A model generated the notes under the pieces. It did not search any database. It saw nothing but the letters and a program-made list of their open reading frames with translations, and was not told where the DNA came from. This document shows, in pieces, positions 51,791 to 60,953 of a DNA stretch of 64,000 bases; the first letter of the stretch is position 1; each line of letters opens with the position of its first letter. This DNA comes from JAFMDF01 sp965277445. Lineage in GTDB: Bacteria > Bacteroidota > Bacteroidia > Chitinophagales > Saprospiraceae. Location: positions 620,001 through 684,000 of the forward strand of contig CBDICY010000013.1 in the NCBI GenBank assembly GCA_965277445.1, in the 5' to 3' direction. The position numbers were made by a program, and so were the translations under genes.

Positions 51791-52942
51791 TTGAATGAAT
51801 TAATGACTTTCTTCTTATATGTAAGCGTTTTTCAGGGATTGACCCTTGGCGTTTTCCTTCTTTTTATAAAATCTGAAAAGAACCTAGCGAATGTTTTTTT
51901 AGGATTGGCTGTCCTATTTTTTACTGCTCATTTATTGCCAGGGGCAGTAGCTCGACTAGGATGGATACAACAATTACCTCACCTAATTGATATAGGTCGA
52001 ATTTTCATTTTAGCGATGGGACCGTTTACCTACTTGTATATTAAAGCAAATATTAGAGATGCATTTGTCATGCAACGAAAAGACTGGTATCATTTTATAC
52101 CTACTTTGCTTATGTTTTTTGTAAACATTCCGTTTTTTTTCCAAAGTGGAGACGCAAAATTGGCATATTTTTTAAGTCCTGAGGCACGACTAAATGATAC
52201 CGGTTATATGATGCAATCCTCGCTAAATGTATTAAGCATTATTATCTATTTTGCTTTCGCTATCCAGATGGTACTACAATATAGAAAGCATCAACAAAAT
52301 ACTTCCTCTAGTATCAAAACTATCTTTCATCGTTGGTTATTAGGCTATTGTGGATTGTTGTTATTCCCTATTTTGGTTATTACTTTATATGGATTTACAG
52401 GTTTTGTAGTTATTCCTGCCATCGTGGTCGTTTTCAGTTTTTTCTTTTTTATTGTCACGATTTATTTGGCTAATTTAATTAAACCAGAGCTTTTTCACCA
52501 ATTTCCACATCAAATGCCTACACTTGATAAAGAAACGGAGAAAAAGCATAAATATGAATCTTCCAATTTACAACCTGCTCAAAAGGAGCGGTACTTGAAA
52601 AAGGTATTAAATTTTATGGAGGAAGATAAACCTTATCTAGAACATGAATTAACCCTTGCTCAACTAGCCGAACAAGTTAAAATTCCATCCTATCATCTTT
52701 CCCGAATCATTAATGAAGAAAAGAAATGTAATTTTTTGGATTTTATCAATAATTATCGAGTGCAAGAAGTTAAAGAAAAACTAGCCGATAAAAAATATAA
52801 TCATTTGACGATTCTTTCTATTGCCTTTGATGTGGGCTTTAATTCTAAAACGGCCTTTTATACCTCTTTTAAAAAACAGACGGGAACAACGCCTACCAAA
52901 TATCGAAAAGCACAAAAATTATTACTAAAAGAAAGTGCTTGA
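51791..52942 (+). CDS. 7TM membrane-anchored AraC-family regulator, paralogue 2
   Basis: 383 residues from TTG; an in-frame ATG at 51803 (residue 5) is an equally good start. Same design as paralogue 1: seven helices to about residue 235 with MGPFTYLYIKANIRDAF and WYHFIPTLLMFFVNIPFFFQ, linker KERYLKKVLNFMEEDKPYLE, AraC domain with IPSYHLSRIINEEKKCNFLD and FNSKTAFYTSFKKQTGTTP. Very close to paralogue 3, so the duplication is recent. 78 bp after the exported protein gene, likely the same transcript. Confidence 0.92.
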   Translation: MNELMTFFLYVSVFQGLTLGVFLLFIKSEKNLANVFLGLAVLFFTAHLLPGAVARLGWIQQLPHLIDIGRIFILAMGPFTYLYIKANIRDAFVMQRKDWYHFIPTLLMFFVNIPFFFQSGDAKLAYFLSPEARLNDTGYMMQSSLNVLSIIIYFAFAIQMVLQYRKHQQNTSSSIKTIFHRWLLGYCGLLLFPILVITLYGFTGFVVIPAIVVVFSFFFFIVTIYLANLIKPELFHQFPHQMPTLDKETEKKHKYESSNLQPAQKERYLKKVLNFMEEDKPYLEHELTLAQLAEQVKIPSYHLSRIINEEKKCNFLDFINNYRVQEVKEKLADKKYNHLTILSIAFDVGFNSKTAFYTSFKKQTGTTPTKYRKAQKLLLKESA

Positions 52943-53195
52943 TTTAATCAATTTTATACTTGATATTGACCTTATACAGCAGAATGTAATCAGTATTAAG
53001 CACCCTAAATTTAGTTTTTCACATATTTCGTATACCATATTCAAAATTATTTTTTATTTTGCATGGCTTTAATTAAGAACATTTAGCAACACCTATTGTT
53101 AAACCCTTAATTTTATTTTTCAGAGAATTGGGCTATAAACTTCACCTGATTTGAAAGTGCTTAAGTAATTTTCCTTGGGCATAAAACTTAACTCT

Positions 53196-54335
53196 ATGAG
53201 AGCCCTATTTCCCTTAATTATATACATCAGCGTTTTTTTAGGTTTGACGATGGGCATTTATTTACTATTCCTTAAATCAGAAAAAAATAAAGCGAATTCG
53301 TTTTTAGGTTTACTTCTTTTGTTTTTTACGTTCTACCTAGTCCCAGGAATGTTTGATTTATTAGGCTTATTATCAGAATTTCCGCACTTAATCCAAACTG
53401 GCAGACTATTTAATTTAATGGCTGGCCCACTTACCTATTTTTATGTGCTGGCTAATATTGAGGATGAATTTCACTTTAGACAAAAAGATTGGTTGCACTT
53501 TTTACCAACCTTACTCTTATTTTTTGTAAATATCCCTTTCTTTATCCAGAGTGGGGAAGATAAGTTAGTCTACTTTAATAATCCAGCAATTAGAAATGCT
53601 GATATAAATTATCAAATTCAAGCTATTTTAAACGGACTAAGTTTTTTGATTTACCTTCCTCTAGCAATTAGGACTATTCTAAAATATAGAACCTACCAAC
53701 ACGATAACACCTCTAGTATTAATAATATTTATCATAGATGGTTAGTAGTATTTTGCTTTTTACTCTTAATTCCTTCTGTAGTTGTTGTACAATATCCTTT
53801 TGGTCTAATTCCTCCAATAATAATTGTTTCTAGCTTTGGCATATTTATTATAAGTATGCTATTTGCATTTTTATTTAAGCCAATGCTATTCCATAAATAT
53901 CCACATCAAGTACCTATATTGGATACGGTTACGCATAAGCAAAAGAAACACGAACCCTCTTTGCCAACTGCTCAAAAAGACAGGTATTTAAGCAGATTAT
54001 TGAGAAAAATGGAAGAAGATAAACCTTATCTTATTCCTGAATTAACACTCAACCAATTAGCTGACCAACTTAAAATCCCTGCACGGCATCTGTCCAGAAT
54101 AGTTAATGAAGAAATGGGTGCTAATTTTCTGGACTTTATTAATGGGTATCGGGTAGCCGAAATTAAAGAAAAATTAGCCGATGAAAAATATAATCACCTA
54201 ACTTTCTTGTCCATTGCTTTTGAATCAGGCTTTAATTCTAAAACTGCTTTTTATACTTCTTTTAAAAAACAAACAGGAATGACACCAACTCAATATCGCA
54301 AATCTATGTCTGTAAAAATGCAGAAAAGTGCTTAG
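53196..54335 (+). CDS. 7TM membrane-anchored AraC-family regulator, paralogue 3
   Basis: I start at ATG 53196 (MRALFPLIIYISVFLGLTMG), which begins directly with the first helix as in the paralogues; a TTG seven codons upstream is less likely. 379 residues: seven helices, MAGPLTYFYVLANIEDEFHF, WLHFLPTLLLFFVNIPFFIQ, linker KDRYLSRLLRKMEEDKPYLI, AraC domain IPARHLSRIVNEEMGANFLD and FNSKTAFYTSFKKQTGMTPT. Both halves are clearly alike paralogue 2. Targets unknown; the exported-protein genes beside it are candidates. Confidence 0.92.
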   Translation: MRALFPLIIYISVFLGLTMGIYLLFLKSEKNKANSFLGLLLLFFTFYLVPGMFDLLGLLSEFPHLIQTGRLFNLMAGPLTYFYVLANIEDEFHFRQKDWLHFLPTLLLFFVNIPFFIQSGEDKLVYFNNPAIRNADINYQIQAILNGLSFLIYLPLAIRTILKYRTYQHDNTSSINNIYHRWLVVFCFLLLIPSVVVVQYPFGLIPPIIIVSSFGIFIISMLFAFLFKPMLFHKYPHQVPILDTVTHKQKKHEPSLPTAQKDRYLSRLLRKMEEDKPYLIPELTLNQLADQLKIPARHLSRIVNEEMGANFLDFINGYRVAEIKEKLADEKYNHLTFLSIAFESGFNSKTAFYTSFKKQTGMTPTQYRKSMSVKMQKSA

Positions 54336-54676
54336 ATTCTAGCACTAATTGCATCCGTATTTTCTCCTAAAATAGGTTTTTTCTACTTTAATTTGGATAG
54401 AAAAATCAATACTTGCCAAATATTATAAAGTGTTGTTTATCAATAATTTATATTAAATTAAACCTTCCTTCTAACCTGTGTTTTTTCCGTATTTATAAAT
54501 GCGAACGTCCGTTTTCCGTAATACGGACGCTTAGAACACTTATGTCTTTTACATTTGTAGTGTAATCAATTTCAAATCACATTTCAATAAACAACTAATT
54601 AATGATTCTAAAACTTACAAAAATTATTTTTCATTCATAAAGTACCTTTTGTGGTACTTACCAAAATTAAAAAGAT
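54336..54676. promoter_or_regulatory. 341-bp gap with motif copy 2 and a hairpin
   Basis: TTTATAAATGCGAACGT at 54492-54508 repeats the motif found at 51147. It runs into a 7-bp hairpin CGTCCGT/ACGGACG (54506-54529). The leader to the lipoprotein gene is about 170 bp. No ORF. Confidence 0.5.
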
Positions 54677-55378
54677 ATGAATTTTAAAACTTGTTTGTTT
54701 TTACTAAGTGCGAGTATAGCATTGATTAGTTGCGGAAAAAATGAGGTGATATTAGACGACGCTGTCAATTTTTTTGAATTTGATTTCTCCAAAGATACAG
54801 AAGGATGGATCGGAGATTTTGCAGATTATCCTTCGGGAGAAGAGGCATTTTACGAATTGAAAGCAGAATATGCTGCATTGCCAGCGCCGCTCGATGGAGA
54901 CAAAGGTGCATTAATGTTATCGGGAAATAACCATAGTGATGACTTATTTATGTTCCTCAAAAAGAAGTTGACGGGGTTAGTGCCTAATAAAAATTACACG
55001 GTCACCTTTGACATAGAAATTGCCACCAATGCAGCCAGTAATTCTGGTGGAATCGGAGGTAGCCCGGGGTCAAGTGTTTTCATTAAAGCAGGGGCTACTA
55101 ACATAGAACCGAAAAGAGAATTGACTGGGGAAGGATATTATAGAATGAATATTGACAAAGGGAATCAAGCACAGAGTGGTTCAGAGATGAAAGTAATTGA
55201 TGATTTCTCTAACGGTACAGACGAATTTGAGTATCAGTTGAAAAGTTTAGATGACCAAACAACTTTTCAAGTACAAGCAGATAGTGACGGAGTTTTATGG
55301 TTGATAGTCGGGACAGATTCGGGGTTTGAAGGAAAAACAACCATCTATTACAGCGGTATTAAAGTTTTCTTAAAATAG
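54677..55378 (+). CDS. Lipoprotein of unknown function, carbohydrate-binding-like fold possible
   Basis: 233 residues, lipobox Cys 19 (IALISC). The start of the mature part, FEFDFSKDTEGWIGDFADYP, and the repeated strand pattern ending TTIYYSGIKVFLK resemble the jelly-roll shape of carbohydrate-binding or choice-of-anchor modules (Phe...GW near the start, strand with YYSGI at the end). A Gly/Ser loop (SNSGGIGGSPGSSVF) lies in the middle. No catalytic motif. It follows the 17-bp motif and precedes the second glycine-zipper-like gene. Confidence 0.75.
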   Translation: MNFKTCLFLLSASIALISCGKNEVILDDAVNFFEFDFSKDTEGWIGDFADYPSGEEAFYELKAEYAALPAPLDGDKGALMLSGNNHSDDLFMFLKKKLTGLVPNKNYTVTFDIEIATNAASNSGGIGGSPGSSVFIKAGATNIEPKRELTGEGYYRMNIDKGNQAQSGSEMKVIDDFSNGTDEFEYQLKSLDDQTTFQVQADSDGVLWLIVGTDSGFEGKTTIYYSGIKVFLK

Positions 55379-55515
55379 AATAGATTTCACTCAAGTTGTG
55401 GGCTCTGAATTAATAGTTTAAAAGTAAGCTGGATAATCAAAACCCACAACTCGAATTCACCTATAAATTTTTCCTAAATAATTTTCATTAAATCAAAATA
55501 GTAAAACTGTTAACT

Positions 55516-56052
55516 ATGAAAAAATTAAAAGTAGTCTTGCTCATGGCTTTGGGATGCTTTATGCTTAACCCTGCTTTCGGGCAATTTGACCTTATCAGTA
55601 GCGAATTGGATATTTCTATTTACCCTGAAGAAAGACAGGATAAAAGAACTCAAGAGTACGATGAGTATAAATGTTATAAATGGTCTGTTAATCGAACGAG
55701 AATTGACCCTAGAGATATTGAAGATAGACAATATAATGACCGTCGCCCAAGCCGACCAAATACTGGTCCAGATGGAACGGTAGTTGGTAATGCAGCAGGT
55801 GGTGCGCTAATTGGCGCTTTGATTGGAGGTTTATCTGGAAATGCTAAAAAAGGAGCGAAATGGGGCGCTATTGCAGGTGGTGCAGCTGGTATTGGGAAAA
55901 AAGCAGCCAAAGATTCCCAAGCTAGAAGAGACTACGAAGATGATAGAAGACGAGCAAATTCTAACCGTAGATATGACAATGCACAATTAAATCGATTTAG
56001 AAAAGCCTTTTGTGCTTGTATGGATGCGAAAGGGTATTCTGCTCGATATTAG
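55516..56052 (+). CDS. Exported glycine-zipper-like protein, paralogue of 51245
   Basis: 178 residues, signal peptide 1-22 (NPAFGQ). ELDISIYPEERQDKRTQEYD, then DEYKCYKWSVNRTRIDP, a basic linker, a glycine-zipper segment GNAAGGALIGALIGGLSG and a second GAKWGAIAGGAAGIGKKAAK, a highly charged RRDYEDDRRRANSNRRYDN stretch, and the closing FRKAFCACMDAKGYSARY. The conserved framework matches the 51245 protein; here the zipper is duplicated. Glycine zippers usually mean helices packing in or along a membrane; likely periplasm/outer membrane. Confidence 0.82.
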   Translation: MKKLKVVLLMALGCFMLNPAFGQFDLISSELDISIYPEERQDKRTQEYDEYKCYKWSVNRTRIDPRDIEDRQYNDRRPSRPNTGPDGTVVGNAAGGALIGALIGGLSGNAKKGAKWGAIAGGAAGIGKKAAKDSQARRDYEDDRRRANSNRRYDNAQLNRFRKAFCACMDAKGYSARY

Positions 56053-56129
56053 CGTAACACAACTCTCTGAGTTGTGAAAATTCTATTAACGATTAGTCAA
56101 AAACTATAAAAATTCAAAAGATAAAAAAT

Positions 56130-56642
56130 ATGAAAAATTTAATATTGCTTTTAATGCTATGTGGCACGACCATTTTTTCAGCAACGGCACAAGAAAGAGT
56201 AAATCCTATTGAAATGCTACAAGGTCAATGGGTACTTAAAGTGCAAAATGTAAGTCCAGCACCAGCTGACGATAGCTGGCAAACAACCAATACTTTAGTA
56301 GAATTCAAGCCAATTTTAGAAGGAAGAGGACTTATTCAGACAACATATAATAGATTAGACGAAACAGAGGTGTATTTTTTCTATGATTCTTCTAAAGAAA
56401 TTTTATACGGTTCAAGTGTAGATGCCAATGGATATTTGTGGCGGACTGAAATGCCCCTTAACGATAAGGGAGATAACTTCGGATTAACAACAGGTGGACC
56501 CGTCAATGATGCTACTTTAAAAGTACAGAGTGATTTAAAAATTGTCAGCAAGAGCGAAATGACTTTTACCCATACTGAATTTAAAGATGGGAAAGAGGTC
56601 TTAAAAGCATCTGGTACTTTTCACAGAATGCCAAAGTGGTAA
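56130..56642 (+). CDS. Exported DUF1579-like (lipocalin-like) protein
   Basis: 170 residues, signal peptide 1-20 (FSATAQ). One small beta-barrel-like domain: IEMLQGQWVLKVQNV (opening GxW), VEFKPILEGRGLIQTTYNRL, KEILYGSSVDANGYLWRTE, and a last strand MTFTHTEFKDGKEVLKASGT. This pattern recalls DUF1579 and other calycin-like proteins that measure or bind small hydrophobic molecules; the assignment is tentative. It is 78 bp after the glycine-zipper gene, in line with co-transcription. Confidence 0.72.
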   Translation: MKNLILLLMLCGTTIFSATAQERVNPIEMLQGQWVLKVQNVSPAPADDSWQTTNTLVEFKPILEGRGLIQTTYNRLDETEVYFFYDSSKEILYGSSVDANGYLWRTEMPLNDKGDNFGLTTGGPVNDATLKVQSDLKIVSKSEMTFTHTEFKDGKEVLKASGTFHRMPKW

Positions 56643-56731
56643 GAGACCATTATCAAATAAGTATATTCGACATTTTCAATTTGATAATTGGAAATTGAAT
56701 ATTTTAAATTAAAAAATAAAAAACAACCAAT

Positions 56732-57166
56732 ATGAGTTTATCAAAAATAGTAAAAATATTGCCTATTTTGGCAATGTTATTTTGTTTCCAGTCTTTTGTT
56801 GCGCCAACTCCTGTATTTGAAGAGGTTGTTTTGGAGGAACCAACAGATGAATGGAAATTACTAGGAATCACTACAGTCAAAGAGCAAGTTGATAGAGATG
56901 AAGTCATCATTGGCGGTAAAAAAGGCATGTTTTCTCATTTAAAAATAAAGGTGCGAAATGCCCCCTTAGAAATGAAGAAAATGTTCATTCACTATGGCAA
57001 TGGAGAGATTCAAGATGTTTGGTTAAGACCAGATTTTGCAGCAGGTACAGAATCAAGAGCGATTAAGTTAAAAGGAGATAGACGATTTGTGAAAAAAGTA
57101 GTTTTCTGGTACAAAAAAAGTAGATGGGTAGGTAAAAAACCTGTTGTAGCCTTGATAGGGAAATAA
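56732..57166 (+). CDS. Exported DUF2541-like protein
   Basis: 144 residues, signal peptide about 1-23. A single strand-rich domain: EWKLLGITTVKEQVDRDEVI, then FSHLKIKVRNAPLEMKKMFI, HYGNGEIQDVWLRPDF, and SRAIKLKGDRRFVKKVVFWY, the repeated layout of DUF2541/stress-type small periplasmic proteins. No Cys, basic C-terminus. The last gene of the 54.7-57.2 kb row of exported proteins, followed by the palindromic element. Confidence 0.72.
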   Translation: MSLSKIVKILPILAMLFCFQSFVAPTPVFEEVVLEEPTDEWKLLGITTVKEQVDRDEVIIGGKKGMFSHLKIKVRNAPLEMKKMFIHYGNGEIQDVWLRPDFAAGTESRAIKLKGDRRFVKKVVFWYKKSRWVGKKPVVALIGK

Positions 57167-57170
57167 AATG

Positions 57171-57293
57171 AGAAGTCAGATGTCAGACCGTTTATTACAT
57201 AAACTGTCAGAAGTCAGATTCGAGACGTTGTTTACGCCATAAATCTGACTTCTGACAGAAAATTTCAATTTTCGGTCTGACTTCTGACATCTC
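57171..57293. repeat. GTCAGAAGTCAGA palindromic repeat, copy 2
   Basis: AGAAGTCAGATGTCAGACCG, a TTTATTACATAAACTGTC block, and TCTGACTTCTGACAG twice on the right. The copy at 59685 matches its reverse complement nearly throughout, so the two are inverted relative to each other. Lies between the DUF2541-like gene and the TolC fusion gene. Confidence 0.8.
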
Positions 57294-57327
57294 TAACACC
57301 CTATAAATAAATTAAAAAGAACGAGAC

Positions 57328-59685
57328 ATGACCAAACGATTAAGCGGTATTTTCTTTTTTTTGTTGTTCGTGCTAGGTTTGCAAGCGCAAAATATACCAG
57401 AGCTGACCATTAACCTAGTAGGAGAAAAGGAAATAGAAGTAGGGAATTTATCACAACTAAATCAACAAATTCAGGAAGAAATAAAGGTACTTTTAGCCAA
57501 TCGGCAAAACGTGATTTTTACGACCAAAACTTGCGAATGCGACCAACAAGCATTTCAAGCACATTTCGACCAAGTTTTTGCTGACCAAACGACGGATATT
57601 ATTATTGCAGTTGGCCCAATGGCATCTGCTGTTTTAGCCCAACAACCTTCCTTTCGCAAGCCTGCAATTGCGGCACTAATCATCGACCATGAATTGCAGA
57701 ATGTAGCAATGACCCCAGCAGAAACCTCTGGAAAGGATAATTTTACCTACATTCAATCTCCCTTTTCTTTTGAAAAAGATTTAGCCCTTTTACATAAAAT
57801 CTATCCTTTCGAAAATATTGGGGTCTTAACGACTTCGGATGCAACGAATCTTTTTCCAAATTTTCAAGATTTATTTAAAAAATCTGGAGAAAGCCTTAAA
57901 GCTAAATTTACACCAATTATAGTTGGAAAGGATGCAGCAACGACCCTAGACTTAATTCCGGGTAGTGTAGATGCTTTTTATGTATTTCCTGCTTTTGAAG
58001 AATTTGGTGCTACCGAATATCCTGCATTTTTTAAGGGATTAGCAGATATGAAATTACCCTCGGTTGCTTTATTGGGGGAATCTATGGTCGAGTTAGGGGC
58101 AATGGTGGGTTATGAGTCAGGCTCTAATATTGCAAAAATGCCTCGTCGAGTAGCCTTGGACGTTGCTAAAATAGTAGAAGGTACGAATGCAGCTGACTTG
58201 CCTGTTAGAATAAGCACCTTTGGAGAAACCGCTATTATTAATATGAATACAGTTAGAGCGGTTGATAAATATCCAAGCTGGGATTTGTTAACAGAATCTC
58301 TTTTGTTGCACGAATACGATACAGACGCAGAGCGTTCGCTGAATCTAAAGACCATGATTATGGAGGCTTTAGATAAAAATTTAACTTTAAGAATTGCCGA
58401 AAAAGACCCACTAATTGCCCAACAAGAAACAATGTTGGCGAAATCAGAACTGTTACCACAATTAGATATTAATACCTCTTTAGTTTTATTGGATGACAAT
58501 ACCGCAGGCAATTCTTTTGGTACGAAAGGTAGATTAAATTGGATGGCTGGAAGTTCCCTATCTCAAATAGTCTATGCCGAACCTGCCTTAGCCAATGTTG
58601 CCATTCAAGAATTATTACAGCAAGGGGAGGAGAATGGATTACAAGTCGTTCAACTAGATGTCGTGTTAGATGCCGCTAATGCTTATCTAAGTGTTTTGCA
58701 AGCCAAGCGATTTATGGAAATTAAATCTGCCAACGTCAATGTCACCAAGAATAACTTGGATATTGCCCGAGCGAAAGATGCGGTGGGCTATTCAGGGGCA
58801 GCAGATTTAAACAGATGGACTTCTGAATTAGCTTTAGCAAAAATTGATTTAAAGAGTGCGCAAGCACAATTTCAACAAGCCAAATTTGCTTTAAATCAAT
58901 TTTTAAATCATCCGATTGCCGATGAATTCCAATCAGAAGATATTGATTTTGGGAATGATTTATTATTGATAAATGATACCCGATTATTGTCCAAAATTAA
59001 TAACCAAAAAGAGGCGGACGAATTAGCCGACTTTTTAGTCGAAGAGGCATTAACCAATTTGCCAGAATTGAAACAGCTAGGTAATGGACTAGCTGCGCAG
59101 GAAAGATTATTAAAGTCAAATGAACGAGCATTTTTCTTACCCTCTGTTGCCGTTTCAGGCGGATGGGATAGAACCCTCAAACGATGGGATGTGACGACAA
59201 GTAATGGCCTACCAATTCCTGATAATATGGCGGCTTGGAATCTTGGAGTAGGGGTTCAATATCCTATATTACAAGGTGGTCAGCGAAAAGCGAATCAAGA
59301 AAAAACGCAATTAAATATTCTGCAAATCCAAGACCAACAAGCAGATTTGCGCAACCAATTAGAACTAAGAGTTAGAGCAGCTTTAGAAACCGCAAGTGCT
59401 TCTTATTTTAGTGTGCTACAATATCGAACGGCTACCAAAGCAGCGAGTGATAACTACAAATTAGTACAAGATTCTTATTCCCAAGGATTGGTGAGTATTA
59501 CCAATTTAGTAGATGCACAGAATGCAAAATTACAAACAGAATTGGGTGCTGCGAATGCGAGTTATCAATTTATACTAGATTTTCTAGAGGTCGAAAGGTC
59601 AACAGGTGCTTATTATTTATTGGCTAATGATGCAGAACGTACTGCTTTTTTCGAACGCTTAAATCTATTTTTGACTAAGAAATAG
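57328..59685 (+). CDS. TolC-family outer-membrane efflux protein fused to a periplasmic-binding-like domain
   Basis: 785 residues against about 420-480 for usual TolC proteins. Signal peptide 1-20. Residues about 22-325 look like the ABC_sub_bind type periplasmic-binding fold (TDIIIAVGPMASAVLAQQPS, VGVLTT-like segment IGVLTTSDATN, LPSVALLGESMVELGAMVGY). From about 335 the outer-membrane efflux domain follows: LKTMIMEALDKNLTLRIAEK, then LDVVLDAANAYLSVLQAKR, and a second half with LELRVRAALETASASYFSVL and YSQGLVSITNLVDAQNAKLQ. It forms the outer-membrane channel for the pump that follows. The extra domain may bind substrate at the channel mouth; inference. Confidence 0.9.
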   Translation: MTKRLSGIFFFLLFVLGLQAQNIPELTINLVGEKEIEVGNLSQLNQQIQEEIKVLLANRQNVIFTTKTCECDQQAFQAHFDQVFADQTTDIIIAVGPMASAVLAQQPSFRKPAIAALIIDHELQNVAMTPAETSGKDNFTYIQSPFSFEKDLALLHKIYPFENIGVLTTSDATNLFPNFQDLFKKSGESLKAKFTPIIVGKDAATTLDLIPGSVDAFYVFPAFEEFGATEYPAFFKGLADMKLPSVALLGESMVELGAMVGYESGSNIAKMPRRVALDVAKIVEGTNAADLPVRISTFGETAIINMNTVRAVDKYPSWDLLTESLLLHEYDTDAERSLNLKTMIMEALDKNLTLRIAEKDPLIAQQETMLAKSELLPQLDINTSLVLLDDNTAGNSFGTKGRLNWMAGSSLSQIVYAEPALANVAIQELLQQGEENGLQVVQLDVVLDAANAYLSVLQAKRFMEIKSANVNVTKNNLDIARAKDAVGYSGAADLNRWTSELALAKIDLKSAQAQFQQAKFALNQFLNHPIADEFQSEDIDFGNDLLLINDTRLLSKINNQKEADELADFLVEEALTNLPELKQLGNGLAAQERLLKSNERAFFLPSVAVSGGWDRTLKRWDVTTSNGLPIPDNMAAWNLGVGVQYPILQGGQRKANQEKTQLNILQIQDQQADLRNQLELRVRAALETASASYFSVLQYRTATKAASDNYKLVQDSYSQGLVSITNLVDAQNAKLQTELGAANASYQFILDFLEVERSTGAYYLLANDAERTAFFERLNLFLTKK

Positions 59686-59806
59686 AAGTCAGAAGTCAGA
59701 CCGAAAATTAAAATTTTCTGTCAGAAGTCAGATGTCAGGCGTTGTCAACGTCATAAATCTGACTTCTGACAGTTTATGTAATAAACGGTCTCACTTCTGA
59801 CCTCTC
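59685..59806. repeat. GTCAGAAGTCAGA palindromic repeat, copy 3
   Basis: Begins at the last base of the TolC stop codon: GAAGTCAGAAGTCAGACCGA, inner AAAATTTTCTGTCAGAAGTC, then TCTGACTTCTGACAGTTTAT and AATAAACGGTC. It is the reverse complement of copy 2 with few differences and fills the TolC to MFP gap. Confidence 0.8.
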
Positions 59807-59818
59807 AAACAACAAGAT

Positions 59819-60946
59819 ATGAAATATTCAATTTTACCACTTTTTCTCCTCCTCTTTTTATTAGTTGCTTGTAGCGAAAAAGAAGTAGCCCCTGTAGCAG
59901 AGGCTATTCGTCCGGTGCGGTATGCTAAAGTTATCAAAACTGGTGCAACTGCTACCAACACTTTCTCAGGAACTTCTCAGTCTAGCAAACAAGCAAATCT
60001 GAGTTTTAAGGTATCTGGAACTATTAATAAATTAAAGGTAAAAGTCGGGGATAGAGTGCGAAGAGGACAGGTTTTGGCGACTTTGGATGCGATAGATTAT
60101 AGCATTGAATACGACCAAGCGGTTGCCAATATGAAAAATGCCGAAACGCAAATCAAAGCCGCACAAACGCAGAAAGTAACCACCAAATCTATTTATGATA
60201 GAGTGGAAAAATTATACGAAAATAATACTGTCCCCCTAAGTGAATACGAAGAGGCAAAAGCGAGTTATGAGGCTGCGGAGTCCCAATATGACGCTGCATT
60301 GGCACAAATGGCGGCAAGTAAAAAGCAGGTCGAAGGGGCAAAGAATCAAGTGAGTTATGCTCGATTAACGGCACCGTTTAGTGGAGTCATTACAGAAGTG
60401 AGCGCAGAAGAAAATGAATTGATTCCTTCTGGAAATGTCTTAGCCGTATTGAGCGCAGAGGGACGACCAGAGGTAAGTGTAGGGATTCCAGAATCACTCA
60501 TTGCTCAAATTAGAAAAGGACAGAAAGTGGATATTAATTTTTCTGTAATGCCCGAAAAGACCTTTAGTGGACGGATAAGTGAAGTAGCATTTAGTTCAAG
60601 CGAGGCCTCTACGTATCCTGTTATTATCCAGATAGATAAACCAAGTAAGGCAATTCGTCCAGGTATGGCAGCCAATGTTACTTTATCAATGGGGCAATCA
60701 AAAGGACAAGCACCTATTTTAACTGCTCCATCGAATGCCATTGGCGAAGGAACAGAGGGCAATTTTGCTTTCGTTTTAACCAAGGCAGGAGACGATGTTT
60801 ATACGGTTAAAAAATCAACGGTCACCGTTGGTCAATTAAACCAAAAGGGGTTTGAAATAAAGGATGGATTATCAGAAGGACAGATGGTTGCCACCGCAGG
60901 ATTACAAACTTTATTGGATGGCATGAAAGTAAAGTTATTGGAGTAA
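59819..60946 (+). CDS. RND efflux periplasmic adaptor (membrane fusion protein), lipoprotein
   Basis: 375 residues, lipobox Cys 18 (FLLVACSE). HlyD/MFP order: first lipoyl half (GTINKLKVKVGDRVRRGQVL, residues 67-86), a helical hairpin at about 95-175 (AEAQIKAAQTQ-like NAETQIKAAQTQ, YEAAESQYDAALAQMAASKK), second lipoyl half (ARLTAPFSGVITEVSAEENE), beta-barrel with RPGMAANVTLSMG and a final membrane-proximal domain. It couples the RND pump to the TolC channel. Second gene of the efflux operon. Confidence 0.96.
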   Translation: MKYSILPLFLLLFLLVACSEKEVAPVAEAIRPVRYAKVIKTGATATNTFSGTSQSSKQANLSFKVSGTINKLKVKVGDRVRRGQVLATLDAIDYSIEYDQAVANMKNAETQIKAAQTQKVTTKSIYDRVEKLYENNTVPLSEYEEAKASYEAAESQYDAALAQMAASKKQVEGAKNQVSYARLTAPFSGVITEVSAEENELIPSGNVLAVLSAEGRPEVSVGIPESLIAQIRKGQKVDINFSVMPEKTFSGRISEVAFSSSEASTYPVIIQIDKPSKAIRPGMAANVTLSMGQSKGQAPILTAPSNAIGEGTEGNFAFVLTKAGDDVYTVKKSTVTVGQLNQKGFEIKDGLSEGQMVATAGLQTLLDGMKVKLLE

Positions 60947-60953
60947 TAGGAGA

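Noticed and set aside
53175..53195. TTG start for regulator paralogue 3
   Set aside because: ATG 53196 begins directly at the first membrane helix as in the paralogues.
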